A DNA stretch of 23,165 nucleotides from Caryophanales bacterium UBA3620 (GTDB lineage: Bacteria > Bacillota_I > Bacilli_A > RF39 > UBA660), in assembly GCA_002375205.1 (NCBI GenBank), contig DFLL01000005.1:1-23165 (forward strand), read 5' to 3'. Each line of letters opens with the position of its first letter. The stretch's first letter is position 1. The position numbers and the translations under genes were made by a program. The notes under the pieces were generated by a model. That model was not told where the DNA came from, did not search any database, and was given only the letters and a program-made list of their open reading frames with translations. This document shows, piece after piece, positions 14,408 to 21,627 of the stretch.

Positions 14408-14926
14408 ATGAAAATTAATAAAAAAGGGTTTATGCTAGCAGAAGTAGTAATTGTTGCCGCGGTAATATCAACATTATTAGTATTTCTATATATTTCGCTA
14501 GGTAGAATGTCAAGGGCATATGAAACAAGAAACAGATACTATGATACTGATGCTATGTATGCTGCTATGGAAATTAATAAATTATTATTAAAAGAATCAT
14601 TTAATTACAATGAAATACAATATTATGTAAGACTTTTAGACAATAATACATATCAACGTATTAAAGAATACACTGATTTTTATTCAAATAATAGTTATAG
14701 AATAAATGAAGCTTACTATGTTAAATCAGATATAGTATCTTTAGAACAATTAAATATTTCCTTTGAAAATGATAAGAATTATTTCAAAGAGTATATTAAC
14801 TATTTAAAGAATAATATTAGCTTCGATGATTATGAATATTTAATAATTATTGAAATTCAGAAAGAAGATGAAGATGATCTTTATTATTATACTTTAAAGG
14901 TGGGTGACACAAGTGAAACTGAATAG
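14408..14926 (+). CDS. Prepilin-like protein (minor pseudopilin)
   Basis: 172 aa. ATG 14408 follows an AAGGTGAT ribosome site (14396-14403); the upstream GTG at 14399 lies in that site. The class III signal is MKINKKG with cleavage expected after G7, then FMLAE with E12 at +5, and a hydrophobic helix to about residue 31. The rest is acidic and very rich in Tyr/Asn/Asp, and looks extracellular. It resembles the minor pseudopilins encoded in competence (ComGD-like) and type IV pilus operons. It overlaps the next prepilin-like gene and is divergent from the assembly ATPase. Confidence 0.8.
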   Translation: MKINKKGFMLAEVVIVAAVISTLLVFLYISLGRMSRAYETRNRYYDTDAMYAAMEINKLLLKESFNYNEIQYYVRLLDNNTYQRIKEYTDFYSNNSYRINEAYYVKSDIVSLEQLNISFENDKNYFKEYINYLKNNISFDDYEYLIIIEIQKEDEDDLYYYTLKVGDTSETE

Positions 14927-15395
14927 AAAAGGGTATTTAACGGTTGAAGTAATACTTGCTTCTGTTATAGCGGTTACAATTGCTTTCTTTTTAATGGAAA
15001 TAACAATTAAACTAGTTAATGTTACAGATGATGCTTATGTTAATACAGAACTGCTTACGGATAAGACTTTAATAATAAAGAACATTAAGGGACAGTTAGA
15101 AAAAAATATAAAAGAAGAGCAAGGAATTAAAAATGTTAACTGTAATAACAATTCTTGTCAAATAACTTTCTGCTCGACAAAAACATCTAATATCCTTATA
15201 ACAAATGATAATGTAATTAAATACAACGACTATGAAAAAAAGTTGAACAGTATTTTAAATGAAATAAAACTTGTAAATAATGGAAGTACAGATACGAGCG
15301 GATATCTTTTATTTAAATTAACTGCGGATAATAAATTTTCTAAAAAAAACTTTGAAGCAAACATCATAGTATATAATAGCAAAGCTTGTGAGTAA
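14913..15395 (+). CDS. Prepilin-like protein (second minor pseudopilin)
   Basis: 160 aa with a GTG start at 14913, inside the end of the preceding gene; AAAGGTGG (14896-14903) is at proper distance, while the alternative GTG at 14904 is too close to it. The leader MKLNRKG ends at G7, followed by YLTVE with E12 at +5 and a hydrophobic helix to about 33. The extracellular part carries cysteines in NVNCNNNSCQITFC and a C-terminal KACE. The best analogy is a ComGF/ComGE-type component. Translation is coupled to the upstream prepilin gene. Confidence 0.75.
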   Translation: MKLNRKGYLTVEVILASVIAVTIAFFLMEITIKLVNVTDDAYVNTELLTDKTLIIKNIKGQLEKNIKEEQGIKNVNCNNNSCQITFCSTKTSNILITNDNVIKYNDYEKKLNSILNEIKLVNNGSTDTSGYLLFKLTADNKFSKKNFEANIIVYNSKACE

Positions 15396-15445
15396 ATTCG
15401 ACAAATAATTTAATTAAATGGGTATAAAATTATCTTGGTGATAAT

Positions 15446-15907
15446 ATGAAAGAGAGATTAAAGAAGATATTTATACCTATTTTCTTATCAGTAATATGTG
15501 GGGCAGTATGTGGTAGATTACTATTTAGCATCTATGAGGAAAAAGTCACTGACACTTTGTCTTCAAATATTATATATATGCTCATTGATTCATCATATGA
15601 TGATTATAATAGTATGAAAGCATCAAGCTTAAGTAACTATATCTATTATGAAGACAATGGTAAATATAATGCCGTAATAGGTATAACTAAGAATAAAGAA
15701 AATATCAAAAAGATTGAAAAAATATATAATAAAGAACTGAATATTAAGGAATACTTGCTTTCTGATAAAGATATAATTAATAAAATAAATGAATATGATA
15801 AAGAAATAGAATCATCAAAAGATGATGCAGAAATAAAGAAAGTAGTACTAGAAATGCTAGAATTATATAAAGAGAGAGATGATGCAAAAATGGTTAAAAT
15901 TAGTTGA
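15446..15907 (+). CDS. Single-pass membrane protein, 153 aa, unknown
   Basis: Not recognised. The short basic start (MKERLKK) and one hydrophobic helix (about 9-28, PIFLSVICGAVCGRLLF) suggest a signal anchor with the rest outside. The outer part has a Tyr-rich segment (about 50-85) and a long charged helix near the C-terminus (about 105-148). It follows the prepilin genes by 50 bases and may serve the same pilus-type machine, but that is only context. A GGTGAT ribosome site lies before the ATG. Confidence 0.6.
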   Translation: MKERLKKIFIPIFLSVICGAVCGRLLFSIYEEKVTDTLSSNIIYMLIDSSYDDYNSMKASSLSNYIYYEDNGKYNAVIGITKNKENIKKIEKIYNKELNIKEYLLSDKDIINKINEYDKEIESSKDDAEIKKVVLEMLELYKERDDAKMVKIS

Positions 15908-15932
15908 CTTTTGAATTAAAATAATATATTAT
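15904..15932 (+). promoter_or_regulatory. tRNA-Ser promoter
   Basis: TTGACT (15904-15909), 17 bases, TATTAT (15927-15932). The -35 box overlaps the stop codon of the preceding gene. The start would be close to 15939, ten bases before the mature tRNA. Confidence 0.75.
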
Positions 15933-15948
15933 TATATATGTAGCACGT

Positions 15949-16039
15949 GGAGTAGTACTCAAGAGGCTGAAGAGGCGCCCCTGCTAAGGGTGTAGAGTGG
16001 GAAACTGCTGCGAGAGTTCAAATCTCTCCTACTCCGCCA
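15949..16039 (+). tRNA. tRNA-Ser (anticodon GCU)
   Basis: 91-nt class II tRNA. Acceptor GGAGTAG (15949-15955) pairs with CTACTCC (16029-16035), then G and an encoded CCA (16037-16039). The anticodon stem CGCCC/GGGTG frames loop CTGCTAA with GCT at 15983-15985, which reads AGC and AGU. There is a long variable arm as expected for Ser, and a T arm with GAGAG-TTCAAAT-CTCTC. All arms pair well. Confidence 0.96.
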
Positions 16040-16050
16040 TTAGAAAAATT

Positions 16051-16069
16051 AACCCATTATGGGTTTTTT
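16051..16069 (+). terminator. Terminator after tRNA-Ser
   Basis: AACCCA (16051-16056) pairs with TGGGTT (16060-16065) over a 3-base loop, then a T-run to 16069. It lies just before the uvrC ribosome site (AAGGAGG, about 16077-16083), so some read-through may feed uvrC. Confidence 0.85.
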
Positions 16070-16089
16070 CTTATATAAGGAGGACTTTT

Positions 16090-17856
16090 ATGTTTAAAGA
16101 AGAATTATCACTAGTACCACATCTACCAGGATGTTATTTAATGCATAATAAAGAAGGTATTGTCATCTATGTTGGAAAGAGTAAGAATCTAAAAAATAGA
16201 CTAAGTTCTTACTTTCAAAGAGAGCATACTGGTAAAACGATGATGTTAGTAAGAGAAATAGCTTATTTTGAGTATATTGTTACTAATACTGAGATGGAAA
16301 GTCTATTACTAGAAATAAACTTAATAAAGAAATATAATCCTAAATATAATATTTTATATCGTGATGATAAAAGCTATCCTTATATTGAACTTACTGATGA
16401 AAAAGTACCAAGACTTAGAATCATAAGAAAGATAAATGTAAGAAAAGTAAAAAATAATTTATTTGGACCATATCCTAATGTAACCGCTGCTAAAAAAGTG
16501 GTAGAAATTCTAAATAGAATATATCCCCTTAGAAAATGTAATGTTTATGAAAAAAAAGTATGCTTATATTATCATATTGGACAGTGTCTAGGTTACTGTG
16601 AAAAAGATATTCCTAAAGAAGAAATAGATAATATGAAGAGTGAAATAATATCTTTCTTAAATGGAAATACTAAAGTATTAACGGATCGATTAAAAGAAAA
16701 AATGAATATCTATTCCGAAAATATGGAATATGAAAAAGCTTTAGAATATAAAGATTTATTAGATTATATAAATATTACTACGGAAAAACAAAAAGTAGAC
16801 TTAGATGAATCAGTAAATACTGATGTCGTAGGATATTATACTAAAGATAACTATATAAGTATTCAAATATTATTTATAAGAGGAGGAAAACTACTTGATA
16901 GGACAAGAAATATCTTTCCAATAATAAGTACTCCCGAGGAAGAACTATCTAGTTATTTAACTAATTTCTATAGTAAAAATGTATCTAATCCTAAAGAAGT
17001 ATTAGTACCAGATATTATCGATACCAATTCCTTTACCGAAATATTTAAATATAAATTCTTTACACCAATAAAGGGTGATAAAAAAAGAATATTAGATTTG
17101 GCTTTTGATAATGCTAGAATCTATTTTGAAGAGCAGATGACTTATATTAAGAATGATGATGATAAAATAAATGATGCCCTAGAAGAATTAAAAGATAAAT
17201 TACATCTAGATAGTGCTAATCGAATTGAATTATTTGATAACTCCAATTTATTTGGTAATTTTAATGTATCAGGTATGGTAGTCTTTGTCTTAGGTAGACC
17301 CTCTAAAAATGATTATCGTAAGTTTAAGATAACAAATGATGTTAATGATGATTATGGTACCATGAAAGAAGTAATCTATCGAAGGTATTTTAGAGTATTA
17401 AAAGATAATCTTGAAAGACCAGACCTCATCATCGTCGATGGTGGAGTAGGGCAAATAAATGTCGCAAGAGAAGTAATATCATCTCTAGGACTAAATATTC
17501 CTGTCGCAGGACTAAAAAAAGATGATAAACATAGTACAAATATGCTATTAGGTTTAGAACCACTAGAAGAAATACCAATTGATAAAAAGAGTAGTTTATT
17601 TCTTCTACTTACAAAGATGCAAGATGAAGTCCATAACTTTACCATAAGTTATCACCGTAATCTAAGAAGTAAAGGGGCTTTATCATCTATTTTAGATAAT
17701 ATCGATGGAATAGGAGAAGTACGTAAGAAAAAGCTTCTTAAAAAATATAAAACTATATCTAATATGAAAAGTGCAACAGTAGAAGATTTAAAAGAAATAT
17801 TACCAGATAATGTCGCTAAAGAATTTATTGAATTCCTAAAAGAATATGATAAATAG
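16090..17856 (+). CDS. uvrC: UvrABC system protein C (excinuclease subunit)
   Basis: 588 aa. UvrC cuts on both sides of a DNA lesion marked by UvrA/UvrB. ATG 16090 is right: AAGGAGG precedes it and the product begins FKEELSLVPHLPGCYLM, as UvrC should. A longer frame to 15997 runs through the tRNA and is false. Domains: GIY-YIG nuclease (about 12-95, with IVIYVGKSKNLKNRL), UvrB-binding UVR motif (about 200-235), RNase H-like second nuclease (about 375-510, with LIIVDGGVGQIN), and C-terminal helix-hairpin-helix pair (about 530-588, DGIGEVRKKKLL). No uvrA or uvrB is nearby. It has no clear promoter of its own. Confidence 0.97.
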   Translation: MFKEELSLVPHLPGCYLMHNKEGIVIYVGKSKNLKNRLSSYFQREHTGKTMMLVREIAYFEYIVTNTEMESLLLEINLIKKYNPKYNILYRDDKSYPYIELTDEKVPRLRIIRKINVRKVKNNLFGPYPNVTAAKKVVEILNRIYPLRKCNVYEKKVCLYYHIGQCLGYCEKDIPKEEIDNMKSEIISFLNGNTKVLTDRLKEKMNIYSENMEYEKALEYKDLLDYINITTEKQKVDLDESVNTDVVGYYTKDNYISIQILFIRGGKLLDRTRNIFPIISTPEEELSSYLTNFYSKNVSNPKEVLVPDIIDTNSFTEIFKYKFFTPIKGDKKRILDLAFDNARIYFEEQMTYIKNDDDKINDALEELKDKLHLDSANRIELFDNSNLFGNFNVSGMVVFVLGRPSKNDYRKFKITNDVNDDYGTMKEVIYRRYFRVLKDNLERPDLIIVDGGVGQINVAREVISSLGLNIPVAGLKKDDKHSTNMLLGLEPLEEIPIDKKSSLFLLLTKMQDEVHNFTISYHRNLRSKGALSSILDNIDGIGEVRKKKLLKKYKTISNMKSATVEDLKEILPDNVAKEFIEFLKEYDK

Positions 17857-17883
17857 ATTTTTGCTTAAAATTAATTTTTTTCT

Positions 17884-17911
17884 TTTACTTAATTTTAAAA
17901 TATAGTATAAT
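17884..17911 (+). promoter_or_regulatory. Promoter of the Cys-rich small gene
   Basis: TTTACT (17884-17889), 16 bases, TATAAT (17906-17911). A strong AAGGAGG ribosome site follows at 17922-17928. Confidence 0.65.
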
Positions 17912-17936
17912 ATATATTATCAAGGAGGTTTTGTAT

Positions 17937-18266
17937 ATGAATAGATTTGAATTTGATGCTATAACAAGTAATTTAGCTGAAGGAAGTGTAAAAAGAGCCT
18001 GTTATGTAGTTAGAGAGTATATAAGATGTGAGAAAAGTGGTAATCTTGATATGTGTGCCGTATCAAAAGAAGAATTTGATTCTGCACTAGATATTATACT
18101 TGCTTTTTCTTATCAAACAAGTGATAAAGATACATTGGCTGAACAATGGCAATGTGAAAGTGATTGTCGCAGTAATAATCGTGGATTCTGCAAAGGTGAA
18201 TTTCAAATAGATAATGCTCGTAGTAGAAAATTATGTAAATATTATTTAGACCCAGACAATATTTAA
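17937..18266 (+). CDS. Cys-rich hypothetical protein, 109 aa
   Basis: Not recognised. ATG 17937 is chosen because AAGGAGG ends eight bases before it; an in-frame TTG at 17931 is too close. The N-terminal half is helical (about 10-60). Seven cysteines are present: C22, C31, C40, C73, C77, C85 and C100. The last four form C-x3-C-x7-C-x14-C in a polar, basic stretch, which could hold a metal ion or a cluster, but the spacing fits no motif I know. No signal peptide, so the protein should be cytoplasmic. It has its own promoter and terminator. Confidence 0.65.
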   Translation: MNRFEFDAITSNLAEGSVKRACYVVREYIRCEKSGNLDMCAVSKEEFDSALDIILAFSYQTSDKDTLAEQWQCESDCRSNNRGFCKGEFQIDNARSRKLCKYYLDPDNI

Positions 18267-18291
18267 AAGATAATATCAACAAATTATTTGA

Positions 18292-18315
18292 CTAAGATTT
18301 TATCTTGGCCTTTTT
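18292..18315 (+). terminator. Terminator after the Cys-rich gene
   Basis: CTAAGAT (18292-18298) pairs with ATCTTGG (18302-18308, one G-U) over TTT, then CC and five T. Confidence 0.75.
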
Positions 18316-18360
18316 ATATTATACGCAACTTATTTGTTTATAAATGTCAAAAACACGATA

Positions 18361-18395
18361 ATAGTCTTGACTATATTAACCCAATATGTTATTAT
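18361..18395 (+). promoter_or_regulatory. Promoter and operator of the toxin-antitoxin pair
   Basis: TTGACT (18367-18372), 17 bases, TATTAT (18390-18395), with a TG extended -10 (18387-18388). A palindrome ATAGTC-TT-GACTAT (18361-18374) covers the -35 box, a natural spot for repression by the XRE partner. The predicted start at about 18402 coincides with the GGGAG ribosome site, so the leader is very short. Confidence 0.6.
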
Positions 18396-18414
18396 ACATA
18401 TGGGAGTTGATTTT

Positions 18415-18738
18415 TTGGTTATATTAGAAAGCAGCCAATATAAAAGAGATTTAAAGAAATTAGAAAGAAAACATATGATTAAAGAAATAAATAATATTAA
18501 TGAAATATGTGAATATATACTTCTCTTTAACAATATGAATGAACTGCTTCTAAATAATGTCTCAAAATTATACGGTATAGAAAAGAAAAAAGGGAATCTA
18601 AAAGAAATATATACTGCTAAAGTTAATTCAAAAATTAGATTATATATGCATCCAGTTGGTACATATCCATATAATTTGTTAGAAATAGATAAAATAGTGC
18701 TTGAAAAAATAGATGATAAGCATTATGGGGAGGGATAA
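18415..18738 (+). CDS. RelE/HigB-like toxin of a type II toxin-antitoxin module
   Basis: 107 aa if started at TTG 18415, which has GGGAG (18402-18406) at good distance; ATG 18400 overlaps that site, and the open frame to 18334 contains the promoter. Small basic RelE/ParE-fold proteins of this type cut mRNA on ribosomes. Visible are an N-terminal helix with alternating K/R (SQYKRDLKKLERKH), a glycine-containing turn, the beta strands LKEIYTAKVNSKIRLYMHP, and the C-terminal IDDKHYGEG like the HYG(E/D) end of HigB proteins. Two bases separate it from the XRE-ImmA/IrrE gene. Toxicity is inferred from fold and context. Confidence 0.75.
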   Translation: MVILESSQYKRDLKKLERKHMIKEINNINEICEYILLFNNMNELLLNNVSKLYGIEKKKGNLKEIYTAKVNSKIRLYMHPVGTYPYNLLEIDKIVLEKIDDKHYGEG

Positions 18739-18740
18739 AT

Positions 18741-19766
18741 ATGGGAACTGGTATTGGTAGCTTTTTAAAAAGATATATGGAGTATTATAATATATCAGGA
18801 GTAGATTTTGCTGATAGTCTTGGTATTACTCCAAAACACTTAAGTGAAATAATAAATAAAAATATTGATATAAGTGATGAATTAGTCTTAGCAATAGGTT
18901 TAATAACAGACTTTGATGTTTCCTATATATTAAAATTAGAAAATAATAAAAAAATGACAAGATATTTAAATGAAAAGTTTAAAAGCACCGAAAATATCAA
19001 AAAATATTTAAAAAGTTTCTATCTAAACGATTTAGTAAAAAAAGGATGGATAACACTATCACACAAAGAAAATGTTTATAATAATGCAATTGATTTACTA
19101 AAGTTTTTTAGAGTAAGAAATTTTGAAGTACTAGAAGATAAAATAAACAATACATTATTCAAAAAAAATAAAGATGCCGATGATAATAAAATAATACTTT
19201 GGATAAGTAGATGTGAGAATTTAACTAGAAATCAAAACCCAGAAGATTTTAAGATGTCTAATTTAGATGATGTTTTAGAATATTTAAAAAGAGAAAGAAA
19301 TAATAAATTAGATACTGAAAAAATTACAAATTATTTTAATTCCAAAGGATTATATCTTGTAATAGAAGAAGCTCTGCCTGGAACTAAAATAAGGGGAGCA
19401 TCTAAAGTAAAAAGAAATAAACCTGCAATATATTTAACTAAACTTTATAAAGATAAAGCATCATTTTATTTTGCATTATATCATGAACTTGGTCATATAA
19501 AAAAACATTATAGTATGGCCAAAAGTAAATATATAATAGATGGTGAAGATAAATTAGAAAAAGAAGCTGATGACTTTGCTATAAATGAAATGATACCTCA
19601 AAAATATATAACTATTATTATAAATAGCGAAAATATAGAAAAAGAGAGTATTAAAATAAGCAAAGAATATAATATTCCAATGTGTTTTATTGTAAGAGTA
19701 TTAGCTAAAAATAATTATATTAAATATAACAGTACTTTCTATAATAAATATATAGAAAAAATTTAA
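18741..19766 (+). CDS. XRE HTH - ImmA/IrrE (M78) metallopeptidase protein, antitoxin-like
   Basis: 341 aa. An N-terminal XRE helix-turn-helix (about 10-60, DFADSLGITPKHLSEIINK) should bind DNA. After a long helical middle comes an ImmA/IrrE-type zinc peptidase domain with HELGH at 248-252 and a likely third ligand E275 in EADDFA. A GGGAGGG ribosome site precedes the ATG. This domain pair is the known partner of HigB/RelE-type toxins in some type II modules, where it represses the operon and neutralises the toxin; ImmA/IrrE domains elsewhere cleave repressors in response to stress. The peptidase residues look intact. It ends 18 bases before the rplM promoter. Confidence 0.88.
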   Translation: MGTGIGSFLKRYMEYYNISGVDFADSLGITPKHLSEIINKNIDISDELVLAIGLITDFDVSYILKLENNKKMTRYLNEKFKSTENIKKYLKSFYLNDLVKKGWITLSHKENVYNNAIDLLKFFRVRNFEVLEDKINNTLFKKNKDADDNKIILWISRCENLTRNQNPEDFKMSNLDDVLEYLKRERNNKLDTEKITNYFNSKGLYLVIEEALPGTKIRGASKVKRNKPAIYLTKLYKDKASFYFALYHELGHIKKHYSMAKSKYIIDGEDKLEKEADDFAINEMIPQKYITIIINSENIEKESIKISKEYNIPMCFIVRVLAKNNYIKYNSTFYNKYIEKI

Positions 19767-19784
19767 GAAAAATAGCCTAAATTG

Positions 19785-19813
19785 TTGACAAAAACATAAA
19801 ATAATAGTAAAAT
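19785..19813 (+). promoter_or_regulatory. rplM-rpsI promoter
   Basis: TTGACA (19785-19790), 17 bases, TAAAAT (19808-19813). Transcription start near 19819 gives an ~84-base leader. Confidence 0.8.
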
Positions 19814-19818
19814 CATAG

Positions 19819-19902
19819 TCGGTACATGGGTTTTTACTATTTAGATATTGGGACCATTTAAATAGGGAAAAACTAATATTAAAATATATGAAGGAGAATA
19901 AA
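19819..19902 (+). promoter_or_regulatory. L13-type ribosomal protein leader
   Basis: The leader folds into a long hairpin: GTTTTT (19830-19835) with AAAAAC (19868-19873), and CTATTTA (19837-19843) with TAAATAG (19859-19865), capped by a 15-base loop that contains TTGGGACC. Firmicutes are known to carry an autoregulatory leader at this place in rplM-rpsI mRNA; position and shape fit. Binding by L13 is inferred from the family. Confidence 0.7.
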
Positions 19903-20346
19903 ATGAAAAGCACATTTATGCAAAGTAAAGAAACAGTTACTAGAGATTGGTATGTTATTGATGCAAAAGATATGCCTCTTGGTAGAGTAGCTAGTAAAGC
20001 AGCAGTCCTTTTAAGAGGTAAACATAAAGTAACATACACGCCTCACATTGACTGCGGAGATTATGTTGTTATCGTTAATGCTGATAAAGTATTATTAACA
20101 GGTAATAAATTAGAAGACAAGATGTATTATGATCACTCAAGATATGTTGGCGGTTTAAGAGAAAGAACTGCTAAAGAAATGAAAGAAAAATATCCAGTAG
20201 AAATGATGGAAAGAGCTGTAGAAGGCATGCTTCCACATAATAGATTAGGAAGAAGTATGTATAAGAAATTATTTGTATATGCAGGTGAAAATCATCCACA
20301 TACTGCTCAACAACCTAAAAAACTAGAACTAGGAGGAAATAAATAA
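19903..20346 (+). CDS. rplM: 50S ribosomal protein L13
   Basis: 147 aa, normal length. ATG 19903 is used because AAGGAG (19891-19896) lies before it; the ATG at 19888 is upstream of that site. The product contains the L13 hallmarks: WYVIDAKDMPLGRVAS (about 16-31), TYTPHIDCGDYVVIVNADKV (about 44-63) and GMLPHNRLGR (about 108-117). L13 is an early assembly protein of the large subunit. The stop shares one base with the rpsI start, so the two are coupled. Confidence 0.99.
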   Translation: MKSTFMQSKETVTRDWYVIDAKDMPLGRVASKAAVLLRGKHKVTYTPHIDCGDYVVIVNADKVLLTGNKLEDKMYYDHSRYVGGLRERTAKEMKEKYPVEMMERAVEGMLPHNRLGRSMYKKLFVYAGENHPHTAQQPKKLELGGNK

Positions 20347-20765
20347 TGGCTAAAGAAAAAAGAAGTTTTTATGGCACAGGAAGAAGAAAAGGTGCTGTAG
20401 CTAGAGTTACATTAACTCCAGGAACTGGTAAAATAACAGTAAATGGTACAGATGTAAATGAATACATGCCATTTGATGTATTAGTAATGGACCTAAAACA
20501 ACCATTAGTAGTAACTAAAAATGAAAATGCTTTTGATATTGTTGCTAATGTTAGTGGTGGTGGATTTTCAGGTCAGACAGGAGCAATTAGACTTGGTATT
20601 ACAAGAGCATTATTAGAATATGATAAAGATAATGCTGCTAATGAAGATTCATATAGAAGAATTCTTAAAGCTAATGGATTTGTAACTAGAGATCCAAGAG
20701 TTAAAGAAAGAAAGAAATATGGTCTTAAAGGTGCAAGAAGAGCTCCACAATTTAGTAAGAGATAG
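20346..20765 (+). CDS. rpsI: 30S ribosomal protein S9
   Basis: 139 aa. The S9 family pattern is complete: FYGTGRRKGAVARV near the start, VSGGGFSGQTGAIRLGITRAL (about 69-89), and the C-terminal RDPRVKERKKYGLKGARRAPQFSKR, whose last Lys-Arg reaches the P-site tRNA. The first ATG overlaps the rplM stop, with AGGAGG seven bases before. A terminator follows directly. Confidence 0.99.
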   Translation: MAKEKRSFYGTGRRKGAVARVTLTPGTGKITVNGTDVNEYMPFDVLVMDLKQPLVVTKNENAFDIVANVSGGGFSGQTGAIRLGITRALLEYDKDNAANEDSYRRILKANGFVTRDPRVKERKKYGLKGARRAPQFSKR

Positions 20766-20778
20766 AAAAGCTTTTTGG

Positions 20779-20803
20779 AAAGTCCGTATTTACGGGCTTT
20801 TTT
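20779..20803 (+). terminator. Terminator of rplM-rpsI
   Basis: AAAGTCCG (20779-20786) pairs with CGGGCTTT (20793-20800, one G-U) over 6 bases, with a T-run to 20803. Confidence 0.9.
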
Positions 20804-20842
20804 CAATACCTAAATATAGAAAATATGCATTTTTTTTGGGCC

Positions 20843-20864
20843 GTAGGCTACAAGTAGGCTACAA
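20843..20864. repeat. Tandem 11-bp repeat
   Basis: GTAGGCTACAA occurs twice back to back (20843-20853 and 20854-20864). Each copy holds a GTAG-G-CTAC inverted repeat. The patch is GC-richer than its surroundings and lies in the noncoding span between rpsI and tag. Confidence 0.75.
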
Positions 20865-20912
20865 AGTCTTCGCAAACCCTTTACTTATCTTAGGCTAGTA
20901 GAACCAGCTTGG

Positions 20913-21056
20913 TGGACAAATTAGGAATTTATGTGATATAATTAATTTGGATGGTGATTTCTTAGATAATAAAAATATTAAAGCATATAATTGTTTAAAA
21001 GATGGAGCATATATTAAGAAAAAAAGTCTTATCTAGAGGTATTTTACCTCTTTTTT
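20913..21056 (+). ncRNA. Short orphan transcription unit (small RNA or tiny gene remnant)
   Basis: A promoter TGGACA (20913-20918), 18 bases, TGaTATAAT (-10 at 20937-20942) is followed about 100 bases later by a strong terminator (21035-21056). Between them only one short frame runs, about 27 codons to TAG 21028-21030 (LDGDFLDNKNIKAYN...), without a ribosome site; it may be the end of a lost gene. The product could be a ~110-nt RNA or a leader that attenuates tag. Confidence 0.4.
21035..21056 (+). terminator. Terminator upstream of tag
   Basis: AGAGGTA (21035-21041) pairs perfectly with TACCTCT (21045-21051) over TTT, followed by T to 21056. It stands 25 bases before the tag start. Confidence 0.85.
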
Positions 21057-21081
21057 GATATAATAAAAGAAGGAGAAAAAT

Positions 21082-21627
21082 ATGCATAGATGTAAATGGT
21101 GTAATTTAAATAATGAAAAATATATTGAGTATCATGATAAAGAGTGGGGAGTATTAAATCTAGAAGATAATTATCTATTCGAAATGCTCTTACTAGAATC
21201 CTTTCAAGCAGGATTATCCTGGGAGTGTGTTCTAAATAAAAGAGATAGTTTTAAACTTGCTTATGATAACTTTGATATTGATAAAATAATTAATTATAAT
21301 GAAGATAAGATAAATGAATTATTAAATAATAAAGATATCATTAGAAATAAACTAAAGATAAAAGCAAGTATTAATAATGCTAAGATATTTAAAAGTATTG
21401 TTAGTGTTTATGGTAGTTTTGCTAATTACTTAAATACTTTTACTAATGATAAAATACTATATGAAGTAGGAAAAACTACTAATGAATTTTCTGATACTAT
21501 ATCAAAAGATTTAAAGAAAAAAGGTATGACTTTTGTTGGAAGTACAATTATATATTCTTATCTTCAAGCTATAGGAATAATTAATTCCCATGACAAAGAG
21601 TGTTTTATGTATAAGGAGGAATTATGA
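21082..21627 (+). CDS. tag: DNA-3-methyladenine glycosylase I
   Basis: 181 aa. Tag removes 3-methyladenine from alkylated DNA. The start MHRCKWC and EYHDKEWG are typical. The zinc site of the family is complete: C4, H18, H170 and C174 (SHDKEC). The central FEMLLLESFQAGLSWECVLNKRDSF stretch (about 33-57) is the helix-hairpin core with the substrate-contacting residues, and GMTFVGSTIIYSYLQAIGIIN (about 149-169) matches the C-terminal signature. An AGGAG ribosome site (21070-21074) precedes it. The next gene overlaps its stop by four bases. Confidence 0.97.
   Translation: MHRCKWCNLNNEKYIEYHDKEWGVLNLEDNYLFEMLLLESFQAGLSWECVLNKRDSFKLAYDNFDIDKIINYNEDKINELLNNKDIIRNKLKIKASINNAKIFKSIVSVYGSFANYLNTFTNDKILYEVGKTTNEFSDTISKDLKKKGMTFVGSTIIYSYLQAIGIINSHDKECFMYKEEL

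Noticed and set aside
15997..16089. Longer uvrC start that adds 31 codons
   Set aside because: The extension runs through the tRNA-Ser gene and its terminator; ATG 16090 has a strong ribosome site and gives the expected UvrC N-terminus.
18288..18320. TTGACT with TATATT as a promoter after the Cys-rich gene
   Set aside because: The spacing is 21 bases and the sequence is already the stem of a terminator.
21056..21064. TGaTATAAT as a tag promoter
   Set aside because: There is no -35 at a fitting distance, and the start would fall inside the tag ribosome site; kept only as a sequence resemblance.
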